Shown piece by piece: positions 43,326 to 56,973 of a DNA stretch of 64,000 nt (positions are counted from its first letter, which is position 1; each line of letters opens with the position of its first letter). The notes beneath the pieces are model-generated. The model was not told where the DNA came from, did not search any database, and worked only from the letters and a program-made list of their open reading frames with translations. The position numbers were made by a program, and so were the translations under genes. The DNA comes from Dictyophora rubrovolvata. Its lineage: Eukaryota > Basidiomycota > Agaricomycetes > Phallales > Phallaceae. The stretch covers positions 744,001 to 808,000 of the forward strand of contig CP114123.1 of NCBI GenBank assembly GCA_029959195.1, read 5' to 3'.

Positions 43326-44972
43326 TCATGTTACACTTTGCGCGCTATGGCTACGGCCTTCACTTGCGATCTCTACCAAGGACGCTGAACCATGGCTGAC
43401 GCTACGGTTATGACTCTGGGTCGATTGGGCTTCAATAATCTCCCACATGTGCAACGGGGTCGAGAGCTCCCTGTGGCTCGCTGATATGTCCAAGACAACA
43501 GACTCTTTGGACTCGGAGATTCCTTCCGCGGGGGCATCATTATTACATACGCTGTTGCTAGGCGTTGTCACCCCCTCGACTTGCTGTAGGTGGAATATCA
43601 AGCGGCTCAACACAATTGCTGATACCGGCCATGATACACTAATCGGCAGGCATTCAACAAATGATCTCCAAAAACAGATTATCAAAAACTTACCAAATTC
43701 CTACCAGGTAAACTCTAGAAAAAATTGTCATAAAAAGGTTTAGGGCTCTGAGGCCTGTTTAAAAATAAGACATCATCATTCAGCTTATGGAGGCATGTAT
43801 TATCAATACGAACCTGCCAGAATCTGATAATGTTATCATCAGAAACAAACAAATTCTTTCATAAATATCTTCGGCTTACCAGAAAGAACGTGATGCCGTC
43901 TCGATAGAGGGCGATGGTCAGCGGGGTGGAAACAGTTCGTGGACGTGAACAAGCATTCAAGCTAGTCATTGAAAGTACAATTACATCGAAAACCATCTAT
44001 AATAATATTATCACAGGGGATTTATTGAATAAACAAGGTACGACCTACACCCGGAATCCAGACTCCAAGGATAGCAGAAGGTTTAATCACAGGGATGCAC
44101 ATTCGGAGCTCAGACACATACGAAGTAAATTCTGTTGAAAAGTAGATATTCAATTCAATTTTCTTTGCTGATTTTCCAGAAAAACCACAACTTACCGACG
44201 AGCTGTGAAGCACCAACAACAGCACACGCAATGGTTGTTAAATAAGTTAGTATAAAAGTAGTTGCGAGTATTGCTAATGCCATCCGTTGACGTCCCCATA
44301 ATACAGAAACACGGAGCACGACGATCATATCTGCTATACCCATGGCAAGGACAGACAGAGCGGTTAGACTGGCTACGACATGTTTACAGCTAAGATAAAC
44401 AGTTGAGTTAATTCAATGCTTAATTTTCTGGAGATGACTCACAACTGTGAGACAAAAAGTAAGTCGGCAGCAAAAAGACGGTCAATAATCAATTACGCTT
44501 TGACTTAGAGGAGCAACAATACCCGCTACGGCTAAATTATTAAACCTCGATTAGCCTCAAAATGAACTTGGCATGAATAAAATTTTTTCTTACTCACCGT
44601 GAATCAAGATGGTGATACCAGCCAAAGTCGAATAACGAAACAACAAAAAGAGGAATCGAACTAAACTCTGAGGAGCCTTCCAAATATACTCAACCTCCTG
44701 GAATCAAAGAAACGTTGAGAAACTCGAGCTTCCCCATTTCACAAACAAAGCTTGAAATCAGACCTTGGGTATTGTTGAAATGTGCTCCAAGATGAGGCAT
44801 ATGTAAATGGAAGCTATTCAGAAAAGAAACGATTAATCCTAAGAGAAATCACCCGGAATCAAAGCGAGAACTCACTAGTGATGAAACGGATGTTCATGAT
44901 CGATTCGACCTCATCCTCAGTCACATTGGTCGAGATAGTTGCCAACGTAATGATTGCAGCACTAGATGACAT
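43326..44972 (-). CDS. DUF6533-type serpentine membrane protein, gene 2
   Basis: Starts MSSSAAIITLATISTNVTED at 44972. About ten exons join in phase. Signature DUF6533 block: TSIYICLILEHISTIPKEVE followed by YIWKAPQSLVRFLFLLFRYS. Further helices: HVVASLTALSVLAMGIADMI, VLWGRQRMALAILATTFILT, then EFTSYVSELRMCIPVIKPSA, MVFDVIVLSMTSLNA, SRPRTVSTPLTIALYRDGIT, GLRALNLFMTIFSRVYLVGI and the last helix SWPVSAIVLSRLIFHLQQVE. Two tiny exons (CCGTAGCGG-type and ATTCTGGCAG) are needed. The cytoplasmic tail is Ser/His-rich and ends at 43326. No damage seen. It is convergent with the DCAF4-like gene. Confidence 0.75.
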
Positions 44973-45816
44973 CTAGGCCCTCCGTACAGAGGGTTCCTAC
45001 TAAGGCTTGAGCAACAGGGTGTTAAAAAGATGACAACGGCCTCCAAACTGTCGGCGAACTGAATGTAAATAACTTAAGAGAGGCAAGAAATCAAATCATT
45101 CTTATTCGCCTGATGAGTGTGGCTAATGAACGTAACTCGCATGATCCCGGCTTTCCTTGACTGGCGCCGAACTGATGGAAGGGGAAAAGGAAACGACGCA
45201 GCGATAAAGAATCCCGAACCGCCTGTATAAATTTTACTCCCCGAATAGGGAAATTTTGGTCATCTGTGGGAGTTCACATAGACTAGAGCCTGTTATAGGA
45301 CTTTTGGCAGGAATTTTTAATGCTGATGAGGAAAGAGCGCATCACGTCGAGAAAAGTGGGTGGATTGGTGTGAATGATGATCTTGTAGTTACTTTTGTCC
45401 GGATGGTTTTTCGCTCTCCTTCGCTTTACAATGAATGGTACACAGATGTGAAAAAAAGTCGTTCGTTGCTTAACGACACAGCGAAACAGCCGAAGCTGTT
45501 TGAAAATCGAAACATTTCTGTCTGTGGCTCAACGATGGGAAACAAAGCTGGCATCATCTATTCGGAAATGACTGCCGATTATTTTTTTTGAAAATACAGT
45601 TAATTGAATAGTACGTGATAATCTACCAAAATGTCAAACTGTCAGCATGGGATGCAGGCTTCTTGGTGTATAGATGCAAATCATTATTGCCACAATAAAG
45701 GGATAGGACAGAAGCCCCGGCGGATCTTGTTACGACAGTTAAACTTGGGAAGGAATACAACAGAGACAAGGAAAAGTCACGTTTTAATAAGAAAGCTGGT
45801 CGACATCCACATCAAT
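44973..45816. other. Spacer with an unrecognised open frame
   Basis: A plus-strand frame at 45256-45591 (PNREILVICGSSHRLEPVIG, SVCGSTMGNKAGIIYSEM) is open for 111 codons; composition is protein-like but I recognise no family and no splice sites connect it. Confidence 0.35.
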
Positions 45817-46170
45817 TTAACCATACGGAAGAAGCTTTTTCAATTTGGCAGTTTGAGAGCCATGAGAGTACGCTGTAAGACCCAGCCGGTTAACCCTGGC
45901 GTTTGATTTAGAGACATTCAGATGTTGATGTCCAGCCTTTCCCTAAAGATGATGTTCAGTATAAATTGCGCGCTGGACAAACAAGAATAACCCAACCCGT
46001 TTGAACAGACCATTCGGAAGCGACCTCCATCTTTTCTTCGTTCCTGAATGAGATTTCAACTTGGGAAATTGATTTATGGAAGAAGTTGAAAATCTGGATA
46101 TTAGGGATGTTGGGCGGTTTGGGATAAACCAAATTACATTAACAGGATTCCACAATGTCCGAAAACTCAT
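45817..46170 (-). CDS. Mitochondrial large-subunit ribosomal protein bL35m
   Basis: Two exons (45997-46170, 45817-45942) join in phase to 99 residues. The first ~33 residues (SFRTLWNPVNVIWFIPNRPT) are basic and aliphatic, as expected for a mitochondrial targeting peptide. The mature part carries the bL35 signature KLKSHSGTKKRWRSLPNGLF, then KRGKAGHQHLNVSKS and QTAKLKKLL. It acts in the mitochondrial ribosome. The gene is complete and sits alone between a DUF6533 gene and the 3' end of UFD2. Confidence 0.9.
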
Positions 46171-46687
46171 TTCAAAGAGCTCCAGTTGCGGAAGAGCAAG
46201 GATATTTTTACTTCCGCGAATTCGGGCGCCAAACCGATAATCTTCTCACGTCCACCATCATGGAAAACTAATTCATGGAGACCAGACTGGTTGAATTACT
46301 TGTGAAGTTGTTTATATTTTTGAAATGCAATGTGAGAGGCCTCTTTGATGTAAACCTCGTGTATCCCCAATTCCAGTAACGTTGTAATGTAATTTTGCTG
46401 AAGTGTTCACATTCCTTGCAAGTCATAGCGGTACTCTGTGAAGCTTAATCCGCAGTCAGGAAGCTTCGATGTTCCGAATAGTGCCTGTAAATCTGTAACA
46501 ACCATAGTTGATATATGAGCAGCTTCTTTTTCAAAGCCCAGTTGTGGCGCGTGGCGGAAAAACGATTATGCTACAAGGCATTCCAATTAGAAGCACATTG
46601 TTCAGAAATATATACTATAGACAAATTGAACAATCGCTTGCAGACTAATATTTACATGGCACCAATGCAAAAGGACAAGAATATGCC
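46171..46687. other. Intergenic: bL35m promoter and UFD2 3' side
   Basis: No gene recognised. Confidence 0.5.
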
Positions 46688-49600
46688 TCAGAGGGTGGGA
46701 TGATCCACCTCCATCGCCTCTTCAGAAGGAACGTTGACTGTGACCTCCGGTACCCTCTTATTCCGCCGGTCCACTAGGAATGCTTCAATCTTCGCCTTCA
46801 TTTCTGAATCTAAATCGAATGATTAGCTAGGATGATGTCACTATAAACGGAGGCAAACGTACTTGTTACAACATCTTCTAACTTGAGTGGCACACGATTA
46901 AAGGGATCGTTTGTGTCGGAAAGAAGATGTGCCTTGATCGTAGAGCGATCAACAACAACATTCGAGGAAGGAAGAGTAACAGGATCTCGCATAATGGTAA
47001 ACATAAGTGGATCTGCAACAATCAGAAAGACATTCCCGGAAAGAAGGATAGGTAGCCTACCAAGGAATTCATCAGGAATATCTTCAACTTCTTCATCCTC
47101 CAGCGTAGCCTTGGCTTCCTCAACTTTCACCACGAACAACCGCAGTTGTTCAATCTCGTCATCATCTTTCAAACCTCGTCGTTTAGCAATACCAGCCGCA
47201 CGCTCAAATAACTCCTTTCTGTAGCTCCGACCTTCACCAGCAACAGCCTTGATAAACGGTTCTTGATCACTGAGATTAAGAAATACTTGAAGAATGTCGC
47301 TCAATAATTGACGTGGATTGAATCGGTATTTCTCCGGGTTCTTCACCTTGAGGTCTTGACACCGAGGTCCAACCAACGCGTCGAGATTGTAAGTTAACAT
47401 GGCCGCTAGTCGATCAACAATTTCCGGAGTCATAAACGGCTGCTTTGTTTCTACAGTGAACTCTTTAAGAAGTGAAACCGTCGATTTGCCTAACGCCGTA
47501 TATGTCGAAGCAGATCCTTCTAACTGATGCAATGTCCGTTCCCGCTCTCGTCTCTGTTCCAATGGTTTAGCGGCCCAAGCCTCAGCATCTTCCATTTCCA
47601 TTTGTATTCCATAGATTTCGGCTAATTTACTCAAAGCCTCGTCCAGGAGGAAAGTGACGTCGTTCATCATAAGGTTGACAAAGCGGACGAATTTGTCTAA
47701 ATCGCTACAATCTCCTTCAGCAAGAGGTCAGCGAAAAAGAGTAGAAACCCACTTGGCTTGATTTCGCAATGCTTCGCGATGGATATGGTTAGTCCAAATA
47801 AGTTTCCAGATATGAGCGATTTGCCGACTTTGCACCCCAGTCAAACAACTTTATATTCACACATAGACAAGACTAACCGTGTTTCTATAGCGAAATGTCA
47901 AATGGCGTATGAAACAATGATAGGCTAGTCGTACCAAACTTGTCATAGAATTGCGTGTGCGTTCCAGTCGATTCCACCTCTAAGCATCGGCCAGACAATC
48001 AGAACCAAATCGAGGACATTAGAAGAGAAATTACCAATATAGAAAGAGACCAAACATGATATGAGATGCTCCATAGCTAATGGATGAGAATTGAGAACGC
48101 CACCCAGCAATCCGAAGGTTTCGTGGCCATAGGGAAGTGTACCATAAAACAGGATCTAAGGTACAACATTTCTATTTAAAATATAATAGAAGTGATAACG
48201 CATCATACCTGGACAAGTTTCGATTTCAGATAAGGATTGGTGATATACCATGTCGATGACAAGAAAGTCAGGGCGAAGTCGACTAGCTCGGTCTTGCCAG
48301 ACAGTTGTAAAGTGTGAGGTTGATGTCTAAAACCATCCACATCACTATAATGTGAAATCAAAAGAGAAGATCTTTGGACATACGTTACGAGATATAGATA
48401 ATAATCCACCACATCCTCCACGAAAAACTCAGGTAACATCTTAAACCCATCGGGTATAGTTTGAGGTAGAGGAAGCCTACAGAAAACCATGAATTAAGCG
48501 ACTTCGTAATAGACACTAAGCGTACTGAATATATGGTATCGGATGTGTTTTACGGGGGTCGACAAACCGAATAAGCCATATAGTAAGGAATGTCGTCAAG
48601 GTGATGTTCCGCTGGGTATAGTCTGGATCTGCTAACTGAACCTGATAGGCAAAAAGAGTTTGATGCAGTTTCGCCATTTCATCCTGTACGAGAATTCAGC
48701 ATGCAAGTTAACCTCATAACAGGAAAAAAGCTGAACCTTGACAGCTGCAATCTGCGACTCTACCCTAGCTTGCAACGGTGTCTATAGAAGGCTTGCATAG
48801 TTGGATGAGAAATTATGACCACCCCAAACTACACATACGTTAGCCCATGTAGTATCTGCATTAATGGTGTCTAAATGCCGCTGCATGTTGTCGAGCTGCT
48901 TCCGGATCTCATCGTATACCTGAATGGTCCTAACAAGACCGTAATGATTAAAAGCCATAGTCAAATAGAAAACCTCCGTGATAAAGTTGGGAGCAGACGT
49001 GGCTAAAACTCAGTGAGAAAGAGCCTGTATTCAAGAAAGTGATATTCACAAGAAGAAGCTCCTTCGGCCCACTTAGCTACTTCCTCGCTAGTAGCTTTCA
49101 GCCGCGTTTCATCTTTGACATTCAGTCTGGAGGAATGGCGATAATATTCCGAGTCTATTCTATCCATCTAAATGAAATGAATGATATGTTTTGGGATAAA
49201 GTATAAAAATAAGGATTACCTTGGAATACGAGGCGTCCATGAATGGTTCCGCAAATCGTAATAGGATGGCGTGGATGTTGATCATAAAAGTATCCGACGC
49301 AACCGTATCAAAGTCTACCTATGTAACGCGATTTAGAACACTACGTCATTCCCTTAATATCTTACGTACCTGCAAACCGCCCCGTTTGACATTGAGATTC
49401 GCTGCGGTCGCAAAGTAGGCTAAAACAGCCTCCCGGGACTCGGGGGACGCACGAACCATGGAGTTGAATATATGAAAAAGAGAGGACTGAAGATTCTGTA
49501 AAGTGCTTCGTAATGTGGCGTTTGACGAATCTACGTCTTGACGTGTGCGTTTAAGAGGATCAGAAAAGTAGGTAGAAGCAATTTGAGGCTGCGTCCCACA

Positions 49601-51087
49601 TAAAATCAATGTTAAGCCGAACAGCAAGAACACCACATACCCATTGACGATTGAAAACACCTAGTCGCAAGAGGGGTCCCATCAAACTTGCATGTTCGAA
49701 CATAGCTCCGGTGACATTGGATGGACACCATGAATCCAGTCGCGTGATCGCCATAGCAATGGGTTTTATGCTAACCAAAAGCTCTAACGAAGTTATGATC
49801 CACCGCCAGATATTCTCACTTCCAGCGAGGCCTTCCGGTCGCTTTAACGAAGGATGGAAACATAAGAGCCGTAACAAAGGAGAAATGATATCTTCTAAGC
49901 TGTCTTCGGCCCAACGGTTGGCTAGATCACTGAAGAAGTCCTGTAGCTCTCCCGGTAAAAGTAGTGATGACGAATAACCGCCGGAAAAAACAGATAAGGA
50001 GGAAAGGTTAAAAAGGGATTCCAATAGCTCTTCCGAACCGCAAGTTTTCCTAAGACAATGCTAAGTCTGAGATTAATATTAACTTAGAAAGGAAAGATAT
50101 ATACCCTCTTGGCTGTGGAAACATCTCAGGATCTTGCATTGTCAAGCCAATATAAGACATGAGTAGCATGCGCAATTCCTCCAGCTTAGGTAGTGCATTG
50201 TTCACATCCTGTTGAGCGTATTTCTGCGATTGCGAATCAAGATCAAAATAAATCGGTACACCACAACCATGACGCACATTTTTCATTGTTAGCTCATTTT
50301 TAACGTTGTTTAAACGTCGCCAACAACCAGTAAGAAACTGTACGACTGTCTGCTGTGGAGGGAGAGAAGCAAGTACAGCCAAATATTCAAGATCCTCGTC
50401 GCTTTATAACAAGGTATCAGGCAGGCAGGTGATGTAACTTGTAAGGGCCGGTTTACCTTCCCGAGGTAGGATCGATGCTTAGACGAGCTATCAGCAATCG
50501 ATCCATTATGTCAAATGTAAGAGAGAAAGGAAGCTTGTGTCCTAGCATGAACAATAAGATATCAAGAAAAACAGATGGCTACACTTGAGCAAAGAACCCA
50601 CCTTCCTCCTGTAACTCGAGCTGCAAGCTCTTTAACCAAATGAGATCATGACCACTCTCCTCAGCATTTTGTTTCTATCCGGGAACATAAGAGCATTGCT
50701 TCAAATGCCTTGTAAAACAAACGCACATCAAGTGTTACTTTCAGAACTTTGGTCAAGACAGTATTCTGCCATTCGTCAAAGCCCAGGCGTTGTGAAGTGC
50801 CGGACGTCGGTATTTTCTTCTTGGGCCTTGCGGGTTCTTGTGCGGGCTGTTCAATAACACGTTTCTCTACCGGTTTAGGAGGAAGCTTTATTTGTGGTGG
50901 CTGTGGAGGTGGAGTAGAGTTCGAGGAGATGGATGACTGCGGCGCTGACGGAGATTGTGATAGCTTCGCTAATCGCTTGAATCGTATCTAAAGAATCAAT
51001 TTCACATATTAAATTAATATCGAACCAAAACAAAATAAACCGCACTCTTTCAGCATCATCTATAGGCTCGCGTGAAGGTTCCGTCAT
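46688..51087 (-). CDS. UFD2: Ubiquitin conjugation factor E4 (U-box), UFD2
   Basis: Extends ubiquitin chains on substrates together with E1/E2/E3 and Cdc48. Multi-exon minus-strand gene from [14 protein letters not shown] at 51087 to the stop at 46688. After the first exon the sequence continues [12 protein letters not shown] and a Pro-rich region, then [20 protein letters not shown], a family N-terminal block. The Ufd2 core follows over many exons (visible pieces: [51 protein letters not shown]). The U-box reads [39 protein letters not shown], matching the canonical U-box. The last exon (46688-46809) adds [15 protein letters not shown] and an acidic tail. The exon count (a dozen or more) was not fully resolved. 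It shares a promoter with POP3. Confidence 0.9.
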
Positions 51088-51186
51088 ATTGTTCCCTTGC
51101 TTGTGAACGACTCACAAGCGCTTGATTGGGTAAGTTGGCGTGACGGGTGACTTGATCTTTCAGGCAACGTCACCGTCCAATCACTA
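51088..51186. promoter_or_regulatory. Shared divergent promoter, UFD2 / POP3
   Basis: Only 99 bases separate the two ATGs, so 5' UTRs and core promoters must overlap or be very short. It contains inverted 'cttgtgaacgactcacaag' (51101-51119), with arms cttgtga and tcacaag. Confidence 0.6.
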
Positions 51187-52367
51187 ATGACCACCAAGAT
51201 CAGCAATGTCAGTCAACGAGCAAATCAAGGAGACCGTAAGGTAGTCTTCAAAAGCGCTCTCGAAAATCCTCATAGAGTGGCATGGTGATTTTGTTTCTCC
51301 AAAAATTGAACTTTTATTGATTTCCATACCTTTAGGCCTGCGGTTCCGCTGAATCTACAGAACATGATACTGGCTTCCTTGTTGAGCCTCCTCGAAGGTG
51401 TCGGAGAGTTTAATTTGCAAAAACAGGCTGTACATCGAAAGATAAAACGCGCCAAACACGATAAAGAACGGAGGGAAAAAGCTCGAACCAAGAAGAGACG
51501 GAGGAAAGAACAAGAACAAGAACAAGAACAAAGTGGTTTAACAGAGCCGACGAGTATCATGAAAGATCCACCAGATGCTTCAATGGCAGGTGACTCAAAC
51601 AATGATGGAACCGAGAATGTTCCTACTACTAATCCCGAAACATCGCTGCCCCCAGAACCTCGAATATTGTCGCATCTCACATATGGCATCAACGAAGTTA
51701 CGAAGCGGCTGGAAAAGCAGGCTGAATCACGCCGATATCAAGAAGTTGTGTCCATCACCGAGTCCTCTGAACGTGCAGAAGTGACCTCCCCTGAACAGAC
51801 CAAAATACACTTATCTCATGTATTTGTCTGCCAGTCGGATATAGACCCTCCCCTCCTCATTGCTCATCTTCCCGAGCTGGTGGCATCCTGCAATGTACCC
51901 ATCCCAACAAACCCTTTAATTCCAGTTTATCTCGTACCTTTACCTAAACGAGCAGAATCTGTTTTAGCGGAAAGCTTGGCTATCAAAAGAGTTTCTATTC
52001 TGGCCTTCGACGTGAGTCCTTGAAAAACTTAAATAGCTTATTCACTCTATTCGTATAGGTGGATACTCCCCGATTAGATACAATCACAAAACTATTGACA
52101 ACAGTTCAACCTCCCAGTGCATCTTGGCTCATACCCCGAACTCTTCATTCCGCAAAGCCTTCCACACAGCATGTACCGACACATATAAAACAACTGCGTA
52201 CTACTGCTCCACGTGACATGCGTAAAGCTAAAGAAGAACGAGCGAAAGGTCGGGAAGCCGCTAAAGAGAAAAGGAAAGAAGAAAATATTAAAACTAAAAT
52301 GAAGAACGTAAAAGTGAAGCGAAAACTAAAGATTGTTTCAGTCTCAAAAGACCTCCTGCCAACATAG
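51187..52367 (+). CDS. POP3: RNase P / RNase MRP subunit POP3
   Basis: Three exons (51187-51284, 51336-52011, 52059-52367) join in phase to 360 residues. N-terminus: DRKVVFKSALENPHRVAWPA and LNLQNMILASLLSLLEGV, the conserved Pop3 start. A very basic stretch (KRAKHDKERREKARTKKRRR) follows. The L7Ae-like core is GINEVTKRLEKQAESRRY, HVFVCQSDIDPPLLIAHLPE, VYLVPLPKRAESVLAESLAI. The end is again Lys-rich (KEKRKEENIKTKMKNVKVKR). It binds the RNA of the tRNA/rRNA-processing RNases P and MRP in the nucleus. No damage seen. Confidence 0.88.
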
Positions 52368-53254
52368 AAGGTTTTTGGTTCCTTCCATAATCTCGGATCT
52401 TAGCCCTATGTTATGAAGATGTTCGTAGCTTATGATTTCTGACTTGTCTTGAATGTATTTACTATGTTCATTATGTAAACTTTGACATACCGAGTTGATA
52501 TCGATTCATTCGTCGATTCCATACTTCAATTTGAAGTGGAGGCAGAAGAAACATTACTCCTATAGTCAGAAGTCATGCGACACGAGTTAGCACTGTACCT
52601 TGATCCGTTTGCCGGACACAGAAGAACTCGAAACTCTCCCCCGCTTCAAGTTTAATTCGTATATGAAATACATTTGCAACATCACAAATTCCAGCTAACT
52701 CCCCTTGCTGCGGGCCGCTCACCACTATTCCCCTACAGTACCTCAGGACATTAGTGGAACAAAGCAATCTCACAACTTTACATATATCGGACACCCCCCG
52801 TTGGTCAGTCGTAGGAAGAATTCACATCCCCTTTGTGTTCCGGTTTCGGCCTCGGGACAACCCATATTGGATTGGACTGGCCGTTAGTGCCATATTGATT
52901 CACGTTCACTACTATGCACAGCCTCAAGTTTTTTTTCGGCTACTAAATCAAGGACCGGCTGGTGAGATTCACAGAAAAGACCGAATCCGTCACAGGAATA
53001 TATAGACTCGTGTCGGTGTTCTCATAAGGTGTTCTGTGAAAAAACTCGCCGCGATCAGAAGAACAATGGGGCTAGCAAAGTAGTCTGTGAAAATGTCAGA
53101 AGGTTCCACCAGAACCGAAGTTCTATGAATTGTCACACTCTTTCCCATATGGTCCTCAGATTCCATTAAAACACCTGTAAAATGTAAAATGATATTATAA
53201 TGATATGCAGTACACTTTAAATACAATTACAAAAGAAAAGCGAAACTTCATTTA
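52368..53254. other. Intergenic stretch, no gene recognised
   Basis: Opposing short frames at 52573-52794 (minus) and 52754-53005 (plus), neither with a recognisable motif. Confidence 0.45.
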
Positions 53255-55033
53255 CTATACATGCTCATTGATATTGCTTCGCGACCGCATCAGAGGGGGT
53301 TTTGGTAGTTGTGTTTGAGTATGCCGAGGTTCCGATCCCACATCCGGTGGGAGTGGGTGTAAATTCGAATTCTGTTGATGTGGCAAACGTGGGACGGTTC
53401 TGAACCCAATTAGATCAAAGGTGATGTTCATATCCGACGGCCGAAAGTCCGAAAATCGATCATCCGGATCCCCTTCCAGGACTTTCCGAATGCTAATCAT
53501 CATTCGCGCACAGACACTGGAAACGAAAGCACTCAGGAACCTGAAAAAAGTTAGAGAAAGGTTGACCCGAACGACAAGACATACTGGGCAGGAAGAACGA
53601 TTTCGTTGAGCTGAATTCACGACGCTGTTAGGAAGCAATCTTCGAAGGCAATGTATCAAATCCTACTGGAGTTAATGCAGTGGCAGACATGAAGGCCATG
53701 ATCGCTCCCATCATCAAAAAATACATAACGCCTGTCCGGTAAAGATATGCAGAAAGCGGGGTATCGCGACGCGCAAATCCTGCTTTGGCATGCATAACAC
53801 TTCTAATGATTGTGAAGGTGACCAGAATGACTTTGTGAAATTATGACTTCAATACTGGATTATTTTTAAGATATTAGTCACCATCCCACCTTCGAACGTT
53901 AATGAAGATACGAAGGTAATCCAAAAATTCGGTTCGGGTCCAAGCACTATGCAGCCGGATCCCCCTGGCAGACGTTCCGCTAAGGAAATTGTTATCAATT
54001 TGCATCCAGTACTACCGGAACTAGCTCACAAGCGGGAGTAAAAACAATGGTGAACCCCTAGATATCAATAAACCCTTCAGAGATGAATCTCAAATAAAGG
54101 AAAATACTTACCTCCATTGTTACACCTAATAGTGTACAACACACAGTAACATTTGCAATAAAGGCAAAAACGAGTAGCCCAAGGACTCTCTTGTCGCTAC
54201 CCCATATCGCGTACACCCGTAATATAAGCCAGACTGAGAAGAAGGGGTAGTGTGTAAGAGAGTCTTGCTCCCCATATCGAAACCATAGTTGAATGCACGA
54301 CTAACCATCGGGAACAAATTTAGCGACTATACCGCCTATTCCACTCCAATGAGTACCAAAACGACAGCTGGACGATGAATGGGTTGCAAGTATCAATATC
54401 CAAGAAACTTACTTACAACTATCCATATAAATCATTTAGTATTTGATGAGAAGGAATAGCGGTGGCTAGGAACCGGTTGACAAAAGGCAACTTACGGAGG
54501 TAGAAGGGGCAGGTAGGAGAATTACTGGAGTTGCCAATTGGTTTTCCATTCGTTTTTTTCAATCAAAATGGAAATTAATACCTAATGTGTTAACGACCAT
54601 GATGGATAAAACGTAGTATCGGTTCTACAAAACATTAGGCGATGGAGAATTTCTTAAATCTGGCTACAATTTACCAGCAGATATAATAACTTGGGAAGAT
54701 TCAATTTTGATCCTTTGTGAATATATTTCACCTGAGTTAAGCATAAATAAGAACATAGTGACTAACAGGTATAACAAACTCACCTCGTCGCCGATGGTCA
54801 ACACTGCAATATTGTCGTTCCAAATCAGCTAATTGGAAACCCCATCGGACAATTTTACTCAACGAATATCATAGACAAAAAATGTAAGTGACGCCGCTGT
54901 GGTCAGCGGAGAAAACGTCAGGCAAACTAGACACTACTAAACCAGCGAATAACGCACCTCCCAGATAATGTGACTTCCGAAGAGCATCAATGTACGCCAC
55001 AACATTTAGGGAAGACTGCTCATAAACTGACAT
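53255..55033 (-). CDS. DUF6533-type serpentine membrane protein, gene 3
   Basis: Starts MSVYEQSSLNVVAYIDALRK at 55033. Phase-consistent exons give SHYLGAASLTFFVYDILLTI then GDEVKYIHKGSKLNLPKLLY and LLNRYYVLSIMVVNTL, the DUF6533 domain at the N-terminus. Later helices include LVTFTIIRSVMHAKAGFARR and YFLMMGAIMAFMSATALTPV, followed by the last helix ending FVSSVCARMMISIRKVLEG. The tail is polar with Pro-rich patches to the stop at 53255. Closely related to gene 4, which lies head-to-tail upstream on the same strand. About ten small exons; not all boundaries were fixed. Confidence 0.72.
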
Positions 55034-56973
55034 TGCGTACAACGCCTCATAGAGCAAGCGGAATGAGATGCTATAAGAAGGGCTACATGGGCCCATCACC
55101 CACCCATTATGTATACGAGCGTTCCTGGGAATTGTAGCAGGGAATTACGTCCACCCCTGCCATTTCTGTCATGCATTTTGATATCAGCAGGTATTGTGTA
55201 TTTTTAAAAAAAACCTTCTCAGTTGCTCCCGTAGAGGCAACAAATGGGACGCTTCGCTCCCGCAAACTTCTCTTTGCAATTTACGTCATCCGGAAAATGG
55301 CGAAACATATTTACTCGCCGGAGCCAGCACCGTAATCCGTTCGGAGTATATTTGTGTCTTGCGTCCCTGCCGCAAAAAGTGTCAGACCTTGTCTTTTAAT
55401 TTACAAACTGACTGAAAATAACAATGTTTGCAGGCACTTTTTTTATTCAAGAGGAAGGAAAAATTGCCTGAGGTTTTACCGAAGTTTTACCATTCTCTCC
55501 CACCTTTGTCCCATCTCAATTGTCAAAGAATTTTTGTGGGAAAATTTCGAAAAAATCTAGTTTTTCTCCCAATTAATCCAGCTATTATCGTCATTGTACT
55601 CATGAGATTTTAAGGGAACATACAAGCTCATATATGTAGGCCTGAGTTTTCCAATCTCAAGATTCAAATTAAGGTGGTTTATTCAAATGACCCTGAGCTC
55701 GTCACTATTGAGGTATGTATTAAGGGGCCTTCTCCTTCATAATCTCAATCAGATCTGGTCTTCTCCGAGTCCCGACAGCCCAACCCATGTCCAGACCACA
55801 AGGAACTAAGTACATACCGAGTGACTTCAGGTGACTTCTCAATCTCGGGTACGCCTGTAATAATAGGCTACGCGCGCATATGAAAAAGCTCATTCAGAAA
55901 GACTTTCAAATATTCTGGACAGAACGAAGCTCTTTCCATTCCAGAGACAGGATTCAGACCCCGGCGACATCGCCGTTTACATTAGATCTAAATTAGGTTT
56001 TGGCAGTAATAACTGGTAGTCAGATATTAGACAGTTCCAGTTAGGCTTCTACTTTGTGTCAGAGGAAAGCTCTCGTTTTGTCTAATAAAAAACTGTTAGA
56101 GTACTCAATGAAGAGTTTAATGTATGACTGTCCCAGTGGAATTCTTAGCGCAAAGTTGGAAAGCCAATAAAACAAACAACTTTCAGAGTTATTACTACCA
56201 GATTTTCAGATAATCGATATTTCTGGATCTCATGCAATCATCCCGAACCACGCATTTACACTGTGCATTGGGTGCGATAAAAACTCGCTGATAAAGAAGT
56301 GCCAATCTCATTTTTATGATGTCCGAGATGCCCACGCTGGCAGACATACTATCCAGATAAATCTGGCTGCAGCTTTCGGAAAGTATATTTATAAACATGA
56401 GGCGACAAATTTATTTTTTGCTACATGCTGCATGTGGTGCAGTTAGCTTTTCAGTAAGTGTATGGTACACTCCGGTCAATTACCAAGGAATACATCCTTA
56501 TATGTACTGGTGACGAGATTCGGCAGCAAAAGAAGATCAATTGGGTTATCCATAGAGAGACACGCTTTGTGTTTATGTGTCCATAAAACCCACGGTCCAA
56601 TTTTACTAAGTAACAGGACGGCCACAACTGGTTTTCTATTTGTAGACGTGAAGGGAAGAGGTGTGATTCAGGTAAGGCCAGCTAATCTGACTGGTAGATC
56701 TCCAGTGAATCTGGATGCTTGAAGGACCCAGAATTTACGATTAGGAGCTGAACAAGATCAATTATGAGAAAGATGACACGAACAATGAGCCAAGTGGATA
56801 CTTCACGTCGAGAACGATCCAATGAAACAAGGCCAACCCTCTTCAATAGTCATGCCGCTCGCACTTGACTCCACCAAATAGTACAACCGACTCTTATGGA
56901 AAGATTTTCGTGTATTCCAGGAATTAAGAATGTAATAATATAAAAACGTTATAAATCGTTGTGATCTTGCCAA
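55034..56973. other. 1.9 kb between DUF6533 genes 3 and 4, no gene recognised
   Basis: Only short frames on both strands. Confidence 0.45.
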
